DNA of 64,000 nt from Chaenocephalus aceratus (Eukaryota; Chordata; Actinopteri; Perciformes; Channichthyidae), in NCBI GenBank assembly GCA_023974075.1, contig CM043791.1:27030642-27094641 (forward strand). Reading direction: 5' to 3'. Below are positions 1-14,300 of this stretch, piece after piece (positions within the stretch are counted from its first letter, which is position 1; every line of letters starts with the position of its first letter). The position numbers and the translations under genes were made by a program. The notes beneath the pieces are model-generated. The model saw only the letters and a list, made by a program, of their open reading frames with translations, was not told where the DNA came from and did no database searches.

Positions 1-793
1 TCATTGTTATGTTTCCCAAGAGCAAACATTGCAGAATAAAAGACACAGAATGAGAGTGCAGACCCAGAGAGAATGGGAGAAAAAGTGAGCAACAATCAAA
101 TGTAAAAAAAAAAAAAAACATGTCAATGGCTGACTATGCAGTTCCCTGGAGGCTTCAGACAAGAGCAGCTTTCCATGATGAGCTGTGATTGACATATTTG
201 TCACTAGCTCCAACATGAACTATCCAAGATGAAGTCATGGTATCATACAGTATACACCCACATTATTTAAATGCAAAAATGACAGTATTTTTACTTGAAC
301 TGATTTTACAGTAGTCCAAACTAAGCTGGAGTTCATGTGGCGCCGACCAAACAACTGATTTAGCTGGTTTCAAATACCTATAGACGGTATACTGTGTGTA
401 GTCATAGGAGATAAAAGCATCCCATTATAAAAATAAAAGAGGGAGGCAATATTGTTTTTCCAGCAAAGTGCTATTCATTTTCACTGGTGGCTTGCATATG
501 TATATTGTGTTTGCAAGGGTAACGTCAGTAAGCGTTCAAAGTTATATATTCTTTAGAATGCCCCTCAGCAGACATTTGCGATCTGGCCTAAGTGTTTATG
601 TACAGTATGTGCATAAGTACAGTACATTTTGCATGAGTCTATATTTGAGTGCTGATGTCACTCTGTGTTCGTTATGTTCCTCTACGCTTTCCTGGCCCGA
701 AGGTAGAGACAGCTAAAGCAGAGTACTTCTGTCTCTTTCCACTTCCTGCTACTTCCAACACAGAACGGCTCCAGAGCTAACATGCACAAATGT

Positions 794-794
<1 letters not shown>

Positions 795-879
<85 letters not shown>
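795..879. repeat. (CA)n microsatellite
   Basis: Uninterrupted CA dinucleotide tract of about 42 units. The Thr-His and Cys-Val frames through it are not genes. Confidence 0.97.
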
Positions 880-881
<2 letters not shown>

Positions 882-2525
882 TCTCTTTGTGTCCAACCTT
901 GGAGGCTTCAACAAAAGCCATTCATCCTTTCAGGCTCTCAGTCTTTCAGGCCTATTAGAGACAGCCAGTGCTCTGAGGGAATTCAAACGCAGCGATCTTC
1001 ACTCAGGACGACTTGCTTTTTTCCTAGAGAAGATGCGCTCAGGCGAGGATCCATTGCTAACAACATTGCCTCTGCCAATTTACATGAGCCCAGTTGGCTA
1101 AGGTTTTCACCTCAGCCAGAGGCGTTTTTCCAAGACGGAAAAAAAGTTTTAAAATGGGAGAAAACAACCGAAGGAGAGCGACTCGCATTCATTTCATATC
1201 ATCCGTCACCCATGGATTATCAGTATGAAACGAATTTCCCTCCCCCCTCATTTGCATGCTTTCCCATCCTTCACTAGAGAAGAAGCCTGCCCAGACAAGG
1301 CGATTGGGTTCCCCTCATGCCACCCTGCACCCATGATCCAGATTTTCAGTAAAAAAATTACTCGCATTACGTGGGAACAGCCGATATTATGCACCGCTTA
1401 TTATGCAGATAATTACATACTAGTGTTATCATTAACACACACCCAAACTCAGATCCGGGTATGCCCACACACACAATAATGACTAATTTCACAGTCTTCA
1501 TCTTATCTCTGTTGAATTTGCTGGGAACAGTAATGCAGTGGGAAACTCATTACCCAGCGGCTCATAGAGGGAAACACTTCAGGGTTCCAATTTATTATAT
1601 TATGTACTATAGTTGAGATTTTCAATATACTTTTAATATGTGAGAATAATGTGCAGTCTGTATTTTTAACATACATTAAGAAAACAACATCCATGTAATT
1701 GGAATATTCAACAAAAAATCTACTTATAAATCTTCTATAACTCGGTTTGTTAACTCTTCCCACACAGCTCTAAAGAATATATTGTGAAATACCAGACATA
1801 CTCCTCTGAAAAGTCCCAGTAGAAATGAGGTGTTGGACGTGCGTTGGATGTTGAGACTTGTGTGGTGCAGATGGACGTGGCAGTGTGAAGAATTTGGCAG
1901 AGGAACAACAGTGAGTGGGACGAGACATGTGGCTCCAGGCTGCAGCATGTGCAGGCCACACTCACCAGACACCCAGCAAACCATGAACAACTCCGATACA
2001 CAACTCCTACTAAACAGAGGGCCACATTCCAGATGACGAAGGCTGCTGTCACTCCTCTAAAGACACAACAAGCCCTTCTGCTGTTTTTGTTCTGTTTGAA
2101 AGCAATACAACGCACTGTTGATGAAAGTGCAAGCTGTATAGCATGGCCTGTGCAATACAAAAACACAAAAGTGTAAAGGCCAATAGGGTCACTCATATAA
2201 AGGTTAAAGAATAACACTTAGTAAGAAGTTATTTGTGTAACAGTGTGTGAGCATGTGCACATGTGTTCCCACATGCGTGTGGGGCGGTTGCATTGAAGTG
2301 GTAGCATGCAGCTGAGGTGAACTGACACACCCCTGAGGAGGACAGAGGAAGAAGAAAGTCTGGGTTATTCAAGACACACACCATTTAGGTTGCTTGGTTA
2401 CAGGCCCGGGCTGGAACCACAGTTTCTCTCTCTGGGGTGAGAAAGGAGAAGAAGAAAGGAGACAGCGAGAGGCTAAAAGCTGAGGATTCACAATTTATAT
2501 TTCTCTGTCATCCCTGTCATATGAG

Positions 2526-2527
<2 letters not shown>

Positions 2528-2570
<43 letters not shown>
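2528..2570. repeat. (CA)n microsatellite
   Basis: Short perfect CA tract of about 21 units in non-coding DNA. Confidence 0.95.
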
Positions 2571-2574
<4 letters not shown>

Positions 2575-5074
2575 GCTACAAGAACTTACAGCCCTCTAGT
2601 GCTTGGGAGTCGTCACACAGTGATGCAGCACTTGCTCTGGGATTCCTCCTTCAAATATGCCTCTATAGGAGTTAAAAGATTGAATGGACCTGAGGACCTA
2701 AGTCTGGAATACACACAAACACAAGCTAACTGCAAGTTTGACATTCACACATGTAGAAACAAACAATAACATAAATTACTTTTATCAGTACAGAACGGAC
2801 ATTTTCAACAGCTTGGCCAAGACTGAGGCCAAGATCTAATGTTGCTTCTGCCTTTCTTTCCTTGTTTCATAAAAACAAATGAGCATTCTGCTGTAATTCA
2901 TTGGCACATGAATCATACGCATGCATACACTCATATACAATGTGGCAGAGTGGAATGGACACTCAGTGGCACTCCAAACATAGCTTTGCGTGGCGGCCTG
3001 CCTGAGGATGCATGACTAATGCACAAATCTGCCCACCTACAGAATCCTACACACATCCACACAATCTCACGCGTAAACCAACAAAGTTGATCATCTCTTT
3101 ATAAGCTCTTCTGCCACTTAACCTAAATCTCCAGAGTTAGATGAGAAGAAGGAATTGTGGAAAGAAGATAACTGAAAGAGCCAAAGCACAAGATGGAAAA
3201 AAAGACAAGGCAAAATATCTGAAATGCCATTCTCAGCCACGAGAGGAGGAAGGAAAGAAAGTGTCCCCCTCAAATTTGTTTGGGGAGGTCTGGCTTAAAC
3301 CAGTCTCATTCAATTAAATTAAATATTCTGCTATCTATAGCAGATGTATGCAAAAATACACATAGTCATTACATCCCTGTTAAGTGTTGTGTACACCAGA
3401 CCAAACTTTTCACACATTACATTTTTAGCCTTAATTATTTAATTTGGAGGACAGCAATTTCCAATCTGTAGAAACAATCCAAAATACACAGATACAGGTG
3501 CATCATTTGCCACTGGTAACACAGAAGGCCTAATTGGTTTCAGGACATTACAGCGAACATTAACTCATGCAGGAAGCCTAGCTTGGCATACAAATAGTTT
3601 TTTTTTTTTAAAGTCATACATTCGTAGTGTTTTTCGATACTCTTGTCGAAGCCCTTACCAAAACTGTAATCCAATTGCCATTATAAAAGACTGTTATACA
3701 TTAAATCAAATACAATGAGAGTAATAACTCGGGGCTGAAAGTGCAGAATGATAAGAGATGGTTCAATCGTGTTGTATCGGAAAGGCAAAGGCGGATGCGC
3801 ATGATTTTCGATCCGGACATCCCACACGGAGTGTTTATCTGAATAATTTAGAGCTAAATGTCATTCCAAACAAATTATGTGTTCGCCTACATTATTTTTT
3901 ATTAAGGCACTAACTGTTCATCCTATGTTGGTGTTACACGGATTGCAATCGGCGATCATCCACGAGGAAATCTACTCCAGTGCGTGACCGCAGGACTGTA
4001 CCGTCACATTTGCGGACGAGCTAGTGTCCTGACAATATCCCGTGTAACTAGACTTGACTGCAGGCTGAGCGCACATACGTGGGCAACAAGCACGACAAAT
4101 GTCACGGGACTATATCCAAAATCGTAGTTCGTGTCGGGCCTGCCTGCCTGGCAGAGATTCCTCTACCTTTCAGGCCTTTTGTGTTTTCGGTCAGATTCTC
4201 TCGCCGTGTTTTCCTGACGCTAGTATCCGGCAGGAGGAGAGTCAGGCAGAGCAAAGAAAAGTTACCGGCTAACAAACTCAATGTGTATAGCACTGGAATC
4301 ACCTCTGAGAGTATCCCGATGTTATGCTTGGGTATAAACATTGGTTAGGAACACGAAATCATTGTAATATGTTAAATACATTTCACTCGGTCTATGGTGT
4401 CCTTATCTCTATTTAACACGGTTTGTCTGCTGTGGTGTCACTTTCCTACAGCGATTCGGGGTTTGCAGTGATATGTGTAGCCTATCACGGGTCCCCAGTA
4501 CCCCCCCCATCAGTTCCACATAGAGGCACATCCATGCAGTATAACCCCGTCAAAATCATCAAAATACCTTTGTTTTGTTTAATCAGACGGAAAATAAGTC
4601 CACCTGCAATGTCAGGTTGATTGGACAATCGGGCTATGACTGCTTGCTGTCCCAACATTGTAGTAACACGATCAAAACGTGGAGTTAAGACATAAACAAA
4701 CACAAATGCCGCTTCCACTGACCTGCTAGTGTTTCTGCAGCAAGGGACTATTGTTCCACTTCAGTATGGTAATCCAGGCAGCACGCTGGGATGAATCCAC
4801 TGCGACAAGTTCCTCCAACTATTTTGCTGTAAAATACACCAGATTATCTACTACCACTCGGGTAAATATTATCCCTGGATGATACGGTGTATTGCAGTGT
4901 CCCGTCGCCCTGAGAAGTGCATCGTTGAACCGTAATAATGCACTATTTGTCTTAACTTTCGCTTATAAACAGCACCGTCCCGTCTGGTGATGATCAGCCA
5001 TATCGCTGCTGCTGTGTGGATCCCAAGTGGAAGCAGTGGCGTGATCCCGGAAAACACCGCAAGGGGTGTGTGAG

Positions 5075-5200
<126 letters not shown>

Positions 5201-5898
5201 ACTTTGAATGTGTGTCCTCTCTAACCTCCACCCCCAACTCTCTTTCTCTCTCTTTGTAAAAACAAAAAAGGTGGGTCAAACCATAGACTGTATATAAAGG
5301 GTCAAACTGATTAATTTGAGGGGCGATGTCACCGGGGAAATTAGCCTGAATTATCCAAGCCCCATTCTCATTTTAAAAACCTCAGAGAAATTCCTGGTGA
5401 ATAATGCATCTGAAAATTATGGAAATTCAACAGTGATCCTCCACTGCTTAGTTGGTATCAGTGAATCAAAAAATATAAAGGAATATTGCCAAGTTTAGTG
5501 AAAATACATTTCCTAAGGTCCCGGAATTGAGAAAAAAAGGATGTACACATTAGATAAATTAATGGCCACCAGCATATAAAACACAAGATGAGTTGGGTGG
5601 GTCAACTGCATTACATTTAATTAGAGCCCATTTACATGAATTAACATGCCTAGGTATTCTCCCTTTGATGTAAAATGGCTACTACCTTATTGGGTACTCT
5701 GAGTACTGATAACACAATTTTTCAATAACGTGCTTCAAATATATTTTTGAATTAAATAAAAGTGATATAACATAAAGTGAACACTTTTTTCCCGGGAAAC
5801 ACCAAGATCCATAACAATTACGTCAGGAATCACAGATGACACAGCAAACGCAGTTGATGAAGAACAATCTGCCTGCTGGTCTGGACTTTACTGCCACC

Positions 5899-6749
5899 CA
5901 GTGGCGGCCGGCCCATAGGGGCGCTAGGGGCGCCGCCCACCCTCTTCCCACATGTTTGATTGTCATTAAAAATGTAAAATAAATTAAAAAAAGATATTAA
6001 AACAAATATTTATTTATTTTATTTTTAATGAACAAGGTAAATATTATATAATTGGTATCAGTAAAATGTATAATCTACAATAAAATCTCGTTTAAAATTG
6101 TTTTACGATGTCAAAAGTTACTGATAAGTCACATGTTTCCTGCCTGGCCGCAGCGTGCATCATTACCCTCTCTGGTCTGGGCGGTAGAAAGGAGCCCTCA
6201 GCCAGAGCAGCAGCAGCCAACAAGCTGACTGTTGCTATCTGTAAACTATGCCGCCGAAACATAATTTCAGCCAATCAGCGTCGTCAGATCTGATGCTCAA
6301 AGGGCGCCGTGTCAGCGCCCTGGCCTGTGTGTCTGTGAGTATCCAAGGTGACGCTACAGTAGTTGTCTGCAGGTGGAGACTCGGGTGCTAGTGGAACGCC
6401 GGAGCTGTAGATTAACATTTACATGCTTATTGTGGTTGTAAGGGCAATGCCTGTAGCACCATGGAGCATATGTGTAGGCTGGACCTGTATTTTACAGGAA
6501 AGGAGTGAGCAGAGGGTGGAGTTGTCGATTCTTGTTCAGTTTTCATCTTCCTCACCCTCTCAACCTTTGAATTGCGCGCACTGCTAAAGAGTGGAAACCA
6601 AACAATGGTGTATTAAAGTCCGAGTGGAAACAGTCGTGAGTAAATCTGATTTTGTCAGAAATCGGGAGAAATATGATCCCGGGAGGAAACCGGGGAGAGG
6701 GCAATGAAATCGGGAGTCTCCCGCGAAAATCGAGAGGGTTCACAAGTAT

Positions 6750-6831
<82 letters not shown>

Positions 6832-7157
6832 ATGTTCGTATTTAGTCTCCTGATTTTAAATGGGAATTAAATCATTTGAGTGTTCCCAAAGCACTAGTGT
6901 TCTGCAGTTTGCGTGGGCCTACTGTAGCTACTGTTGCACAGTTTTGGAAGATTCATAGCTAACCACACTGAAGATTATGGATTATCTCATATTTTTAAGC
7001 CTCAATTTGTCCTCCCCCCCCCCCCCCCTCCCTCCTCTAACATCACCAGATAATTTAAGGGGTCATTTCTCAAAAATGTCTTCCGGGGGAGGATCCCCCC
7101 CGGACCGCCTTAGTATGGTTTGGTCCCACCAAAAATATTTTCCACCAGCCGCCACTG
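5899..7157. mobile_element. Non-autonomous hAT-type DNA transposon
   Basis: The element is bounded by terminal inverted repeats: the left end reads CAGTGGCGGCCGG and the right end, read inward on the minus strand, CAGTGGCGGCTGG. It is flanked on both sides by an identical 8-bp duplication, CTGCCACC, at 5891-5898 and 7158-7165. An 8-bp target duplication with CAG-starting ends is the hallmark of the hAT superfamily. The 1259-bp interior has no long frame resembling a transposase, so it is a deletion derivative or MITE-like copy. It also holds an A/T-rich left arm, a CG-rich central part, a (CA)n tract and a poly-C run near 7014-7028. Confidence 0.9.
6751..6829. repeat. (CA)n microsatellite inside the hAT element
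   Basis: Perfect CA tract of about 39 units inside the hAT-type transposon, so it expanded within the element or was carried by it. Confidence 0.95.
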
Positions 7158-7165
7158 CTGCCACC

Positions 7166-8374
7166 GTGTGGTTCATTTAAACACTGTTGCAGAATGTTTT
7201 CATTGATAGCAGGACAGATTAATACACTTATCCTCTGAAAATCCTATGGTGACAGTTTCAACTAAACCATGTAAATTGCTATAGAAATAGTTTTAAGTGT
7301 GGAGGTGTTAATCTACACAAAAGTGAAACATTGTAGGTTTTGTATGGACTCCTGGTATTTTTGATTTTAGATCATATCACATTTCATTTGAATATAATTA
7401 GTAATAGTAGATTAGGTGGGCCCTCCACATATCTTACATATGAAGAATGCAGCCTGTAAAAACGTTTATTTGCTGTGGTTTCCCATGACCAAAACATTTA
7501 TCTGACATATTTAAGATTATTGAAACAAATTAGGGGTGCAGGGTCCAAGAACATATTTAGGATTAAGGGGTGGCCTTTTAAAAAAACAAAGCTCTACTCT
7601 AGTTCCCCCAATTTAAACATGAATGGACAATACTGAACAATTTCCCTCTAGAATCACATCCTGTAATTGTTTTATTAAAAAAAAAACGAGGTACTTGTAC
7701 TTATTTCTATATGTTACTTCAAAATTATATTTCACATAAGGAACATAATGCATACTACTCCACTACCAGGCCCATTGGTTATACAAATCGAAACATTGTA
7801 CAAATACACCAATGTTATATGACTCAACTACAAGGAAAACGTATGTAATAACATTTGACTTTGGTAAAAGTACAGAAAATACACCTTTATGGAGGATATT
7901 ATTCTTTGACTCCACCTCTTCTATGCATGTTAAAAGGTCAATGGTCCATATTGTTGCTCTGGCGTTGACCGTTAGAGGGCGCTAACCGTTTACTGAAAGA
8001 GCTAAGTGACGGTGCTGTCGTTTGTTTGCCCGTTGTTGTTAGGCAGGTTGTCAGGGGCAGCGCTCCAGTCAGTTAAACTAGCAACACAGGATTAGGGGAT
8101 TTTAGGGAATGATGACACATTTATGCATCAACGAAAACGACTGTCGCCATACATGCATATTCACTCTGAAGTGCCCTGTTTGTTTGTGTAAAAGAAGCAG
8201 AGAAGACAGCGACGTTTTTTTAATCGAAAACGCCAGGGGTTTGCAGAGTGGTTGTCCCCGTAGCTAGCTAGCATTGCTAACGTCAAGCAGCCAGCTAATG
8301 CTACCAAACAGCTGCAAAGTGATGGGCAGTAACGCTACCCTGTAAATAAATACCTCCAGTGTGCCAGTGCGAAA
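7166..8374 (+). other. Upstream region and probable 5' UTR of p4htm
   Basis: No coding exon is seen. The first 750 bases are A/T-rich. From about 7970 to the p4htm start the sequence is less A/T-rich with scattered CpG, as expected for a vertebrate housekeeping-type promoter and 5' UTR. No TATA box can be placed with confidence and the transcription start is not determinable by eye. Confidence 0.45.
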
Positions 8375-11300
8375 ATGGAAGACTCTCTGGAAGATTTACT
8401 GGAGCAGCATGGTGGCGACTGCGGCGACGAGGATCAACCATCGGCCCCCGAAGCCAAGTTTCGCTCCAGTCGGATGAACATCCAGAGAAGTAGCGTGTGC
8501 TCTCGGGCTTATTTCGCTGTAGTCATGGTCTTCTTCCATGTGTACATCCTGAATGTGATCGGCCTGCTGCTGTATGTGCACTATAACAACGGGCCCGGGG
8601 AACTTGTTAGTGGAGACGGAGCCCCCTCAGCCTCAGTCAGCGACAGAGGAGCCGCTTTGCCCCATCCTGACCCCGCTGCAAGCGATCTGCACGTGGAGGA
8701 CTACAGTCAGAGTCTCGGTCTCCCTCGCATTGAGGGGATACGGGTAAGAAAACTGTCATCATAACACTACGATGAAATATACCATTTCAACTCACTGGGG
8801 GAAATCCTACAGTGACTAGTACTACAGTCAATAGGTTTTTTTTCCATCAGAAGGACCCCTCCCCTCACATGATCCTATTCATGATCATCAGCCCTAACAC
8901 TCGCTGTCCCTCTATTGTTTTACACACTGATACCCATCCTGTTACATGTATATTCATATTGTTATATCTCTCTATTGTAATGCTTATTTATATATTTATA
9001 CACCGTACTCTGCGGTTTATATATCTTTTTTTTTTTATGCACGCACATTGTGCACTTTTATTCTGGAACAGGATTTTTTTTGTCAGTTTATTTTTTTTAG
9101 ATGTTCTTATATGTATTTATAGTTTCTTTATATTTAGGTGCTGACATCTGAACATACTCATGTATTGTACAGTGCAACTGCCTGTATGTACTGTATGACA
9201 ATACAATATCTGGAATCTTAAAAAACAATATGGTTACTCATAGTTTGCATTAAAAGTATATTAAGTTGTAGGACTAATATAATTAAAACAACAAAACAAA
9301 AACATCTGTGACAGTGTCAGGAATTATGTTCTACTCCCACTCTGGCTAATAATCACACATAATCACCAACCGCTGTAATCCCCAGCCCTGTCAATCACAT
9401 CTGAAATGTAAAGGACGGTCATTGATTGACTGTAATTTTGCAGTTTAGATTCATCAGAGTGCAATGTAATATTGAGCTGCTATAGCAATTTCTAGATTGC
9501 ATTTATTCCCACTGATTATGAGTGTGTTGACAATGCTTCTTGTCCATCTGCAGGTGGGTCATGTTCAGCAGGTGTCCCTCCTGCCAGACCGAACACATGA
9601 GATGAGGACGATGAGCCTGAAACCTCTGCTGTTTGGTAAGAGCAAAGTGGTCTAAGGGTTTGATCTGCGGTTCATAAATAAATTGCATTTCTTTAGGATT
9701 TAGAACACAACATTTATTTTGTTCTCAAAGCCATGCAAATATAAACTAGCAATATATACTTAAAATTCACAGATATGTACAATTTTCTATTTAACATATT
9801 TCTTTCTTTGAATGCTACTGCCTTAGAGACAGTGTTGGTACTTTATGGGCTCCTTTGTGACCATATGACGGCATATTATCTCCTCCATAACCAGACAGGT
9901 TAACAATGGATTTTTAAATGATAGACCAAGCATAATTGACCATCACAGGTATTCAGTTGAAATGTAAATGCTGTCCTTTCATTCAATTTCTGTCATTTCT
10001 GCATATCTGTTTAATGCTATCTCCACAGCTTATTTGAATCATAATTCTAACCATGCACATAAAACCTAGCTCCTGCATCTGTGATGTTTCCATTTGCGCG
10101 CAGCTACCTTCAGGTTCTTGTGTCGTCTATGCCAGGCGAAAGCCTTAATGACCACCAGGCGCTCCCCCTGCACTGTGCCTGTCACCAGGAAGGTCCCGCC
10201 CCGTGGGTGGTGTCGCGTCATGTTCCTTAAACAGGTGGCATCCCTCTCCAGCCACAGCTCAATGCGGGACCGGATCTCCCCTCCTAACAGTGGTCCATGC
10301 TTTAGAACATCCAGCTTTGCAGCCAGCGAGAACTGAGACAGGCTAACTAGGCTGTCCTTGAGACGTTTTAGACGCAGTTTCAGAACTGGGAGGAAAGAAG
10401 ATAAATAAAAACAAGATTGGCATCAACTTAATAATGGTTAGTATGTCAATGAATTGTCCAAAATGAATGTAAAACTTAGGAGACAGGACATATAAGAAGA
10501 TTATTACTCACCAAAATCACTTCTACAAAATGTCTCCAGTACGTCTTTTGAAGAGGAGGCCTCTTCCAGCTCGCAATCCCGACAGCTTGCCTGAGGTGCT
10601 GAAAGGGTTAAAACACTAATTGAATCAACAACTAAATAAAGTCAACTCTACCAAATGTCTCTATTTAGCCAGCTGCTTACCTCTTCGCCCCCCTGTGTGA
10701 ACAGTGCTGTTGGTGATAGAGGAGATACACATGAGGTGGTCTGCAGGATACTGGTCACAGCGCAGTATTTCTGGCCAGGGGTAGCCATAACAACTCATGA
10801 TTGGTTCACAGCTGTCCCGTACAGATTCGCACAAACTTTTACAAGGCGATATAAACCTAATAAAGAAAAGATGCAGAGAAGAACATCGTCAGCTTTGAAT
10901 AGATAAAAGGATTTGAAACAATCATGAACTGGTGGGGAGCAAACAAGATGAGATTAAATCAAATTTGGTTGCTTGTTTTTGTAAACAGAGAGGTGCTAAT
11001 GTGACATAAGGAGATTGAAGTCCTTTGATGGCTTAGTTTCTGTCTAAAATCAGGGCCTCTCCTCAGATACTAGCCCCAATTTGCATAGCTTTAAATGTGT
11101 TAACTGTTGACACTAGTCATTACTGATCATGCTCAGCCTACTGTAAGTGTGGTTTTAACTTTAATCCTGGTTAGCACACCACAACAATGGCAAACGTTTC
11201 CATATAATACCTTGTGAGCACTGTCATGTGTACTTGACAGTTCCCATCAAAAGTAGAATTGACAATATATTTCACAGAATAAAGCTTTTTTGTGTACTTA

Positions 11301-14300
11301 CCTGTCGAGGCAGATGGGTGCAAAGAGAGAGCAGAGGAATATGCGGGCATCGGGGTGGCACTCTCTGGCCAGTAGTGGCAACCAGCTGGCGCTCTGTTGT
11401 ACAGCTTCAGCTGGAGACTCGTGTCCCAGAAGGTTGGGCATCCTCATAGTGTCATATCCAATGTTTTGGCACAAGGCCATGCCTGATAGGATAGGGACAC
11501 AGCGAGAGGAACTGCGGGGCTCCCATAGTCCACCCTCACCTATAGAAAGCATGGACCTGTAGCCAGTAGTAGTATCAGGCTCCCCCCACTCCTCAACATC
11601 CTCTCCTGCTGCAGCTCTTGGTCTAGAAACACGAATATCTCCAAATCCAGTTTCGGTGTTGCCCTCAATACTTGCCCTGTCCCCGCTTTTGTTTTTTACT
11701 CCAGATCTAACCCTTCCCTCAGCCCTCGCTCGTCCCTCCAGCCCTGCCCTTACTCTACCAAGCGCTATTGTGCTGCTTAGCCCGGCGAGCAGAAAGAGAA
11801 ATAGTAGGGAGGCTGGAGGAGAAGACTTTCTGATTAAATAAGGGCAGAGCACTGCAGGCATCCTGGGGCAGAGGTTAGACAAAAAGGAGATATCCTGAAG
11901 TGTTCTCTTGAGCGAATCACTGTGTGACAATGCAGGACAGGGCAGCAGAATAGGTGTATTTATAGTGGGCGGTGATTTGCATAGGAATGGGTAAGGGGAG
12001 GCGGAGGGAGAAGGGGTGGGGCGCGAATAAATATGTTATAAGAGATGTGGATCCACTTGCAGATTTAAGTGTGTTTTGACAGGGCTTAGATCAGTAAGGT
12101 GGATGATTTGGGATTTCAATCCTCACAGCTTGTATTGAGGAAGTTCCTGGCTCTCGTGGAGTAAAAATTCCTCCCATCCATTCCATCCTGCATTTTGCTC
12201 CAACTCGCACTTAACCACCTTCTCCCAGCCTGACCTCTTTGCCCTGCACTTTCCTGTTTAGAGTACAAAAAATGTATGTATATATGTATTATTGCTCATG
12301 AGAGACAGGATATGCCCATAATAGGTTGGGGAAAATAAGACTAAACTCCAGAGCTACAACCCTTCAAGAGAAAATAATCAACATACATATTATTTTTCCT
12401 CATCTTCAATTCAACTAAACTGAACACTTTGGCCTTTTTGTTGTTGGTCATAAAAAACTAGATATTTGTTTTTTTACCAGATGAAAAAGTAACTAGTTAG
12501 AGGTAGAATCTGCAAATTGAACAATACTGAAAATAATCAGTACTTTCAGCTCTAGTGTGTTTTTTGTGTGTGTTCACACACACAAACGTGTTTAGGACAC
12601 AAACACAATTTGTGTTGTCGTGCTGTGTAGCCATGGCCTGAATACTGTTCAGACAAGCAGGTCACTTCCTTTCCGGGGGAGGAAGAGACAGTGGTGGGAG
12701 GGAGAAGAGGAACGTTCAGGCCCCCTTCATTCATATCAGTTATCCACATTAATGAGGCTTGACTGGACAATAGGGATTAACCAAGTTGGTACAATGTCAA
12801 AGACACTGGTGACAAACAAGGTCTCTACTGTACAGCAGCCAACCTGCCGGAAGCCTTTTATTAAGAGGGGAGAATGACTGACAGGCATGAACGGATCGCT
12901 GAAAGAGAACAACAGACAACCATGACACAGTAATTTGTACATTCACACTTGGATCACAATAACTCAAAAATGTATCTAATAGAATACATAAAATAGGACG
13001 TTTTGCTTTTAGGAATTTAGAAAAATAGATAGATGTTGAGATTGATTACCTATTTTGATGTGAATTGTCACAGAACACAATAACTCTTAAGAATAGAAGA
13101 TTTAATTGGAAACAAAATACACAAAATATATATTTTCTTACTGATTTTAACAAATTAATATCAGCAATTACTGACTCCTAGAAGCTTGCTCTGTTTCCAC
13201 CCTCCTCTGGGAGAAGTCTGGTGTTATCACTCATTAAACGTTCCCCTTAGATAACCTATACCACAAATGGCTCACTGGGAATGACAGAGGGGAATAGATT
13301 GTACTTACTACATACACGGTTTATATATACATCCACTAGAGTCTGAGCTTAAAGCGTCCTTGGGTTTCATGAAAGGCGCTATATAAATTGAAATTATTAT
13401 TATTATTATTAAACACCTACTAAAACATGCAAGAAGAAAAGCTATAATGAATTGGCATCGAGCTGTTTCTTCCAAATAAAGTGTTTTTTCCCTCACATTG
13501 AACTGTTACAGTATATCACATGAAGGACCTATGTTTCCCTTCCCCTGCTTCCCGCTAGTTTGTTTTACTACAGCATGTATATTCAATTTAATTTAGCATC
13601 CGGGCATGATCTTTATTTTCTAAACACAGATTAAATGAGAGGTGCTTAACCTATTTGCTTTTTATGAGTGTTTCAATGAGAAAGTGTTTAATAATTAACT
13701 TTGATAAGTAGTATAAGGGATTTGTCTTGCTTTTTAGGGCCTACACATCCTGATCATACTGTTAGATTACACTGATCAAACATAATGGCCCCTTCCCACT
13801 GAAAGGTTTTGTTAAGCAATCTAAAGTAATCCATTTAGTCTGACAGATCAAGCCTGCACTTTGAAGATTTTCTAATCCACTTAAAAAAGTCTCACTGTCT
13901 CAGGTGTGCAGTAAAAGTTCCATGTTTGTGTGCACAGGTTTTAGTGGGACAGACTTGAGAAATGCTTAAATAGTTTTAAATTGATATCATAGACATCAAT
14001 ATAAAAGTGTGGAAAAAAGTTGGTCTTCATTTTATCAATTAATTTTATCACGACTGCCTAATCTTCACGTGTGAATCCCTCTGCACAAAAGGTGAAACTG
14101 CATTCTTTTGATCAGGGCAGCATACTCCCCAGGACACTCTCTTTGATAGATTATATATCCTTGATCCTCACTCTTAATCTTGGGTAGACAAAAGGCCTGC
14201 TGGTAATATGATAATGCAAGCCTTTCATTTCCGTAATTGGGAATTTGGCTACATAGCGTTGCAATAATTTATGCTTTTAAGAATCTGTGACAAAATACAT

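Noticed and set aside
1750..2217. 155-codon hydrophobic open frame on the minus strand
   Set aside because: No recognisable family, no supporting splice sites or neighbouring exons, and several overlapping frames of similar length; likely chance.
4079..4348. 89-codon frame on + and a near-coincident frame on -
   Set aside because: Both strands are open over the same bases, a sign of CpG-rich non-coding DNA rather than a gene.
11656..11841. Plus-strand open frame over sFRP exon 1
   Set aside because: Shadow of the real minus-strand coding exon.
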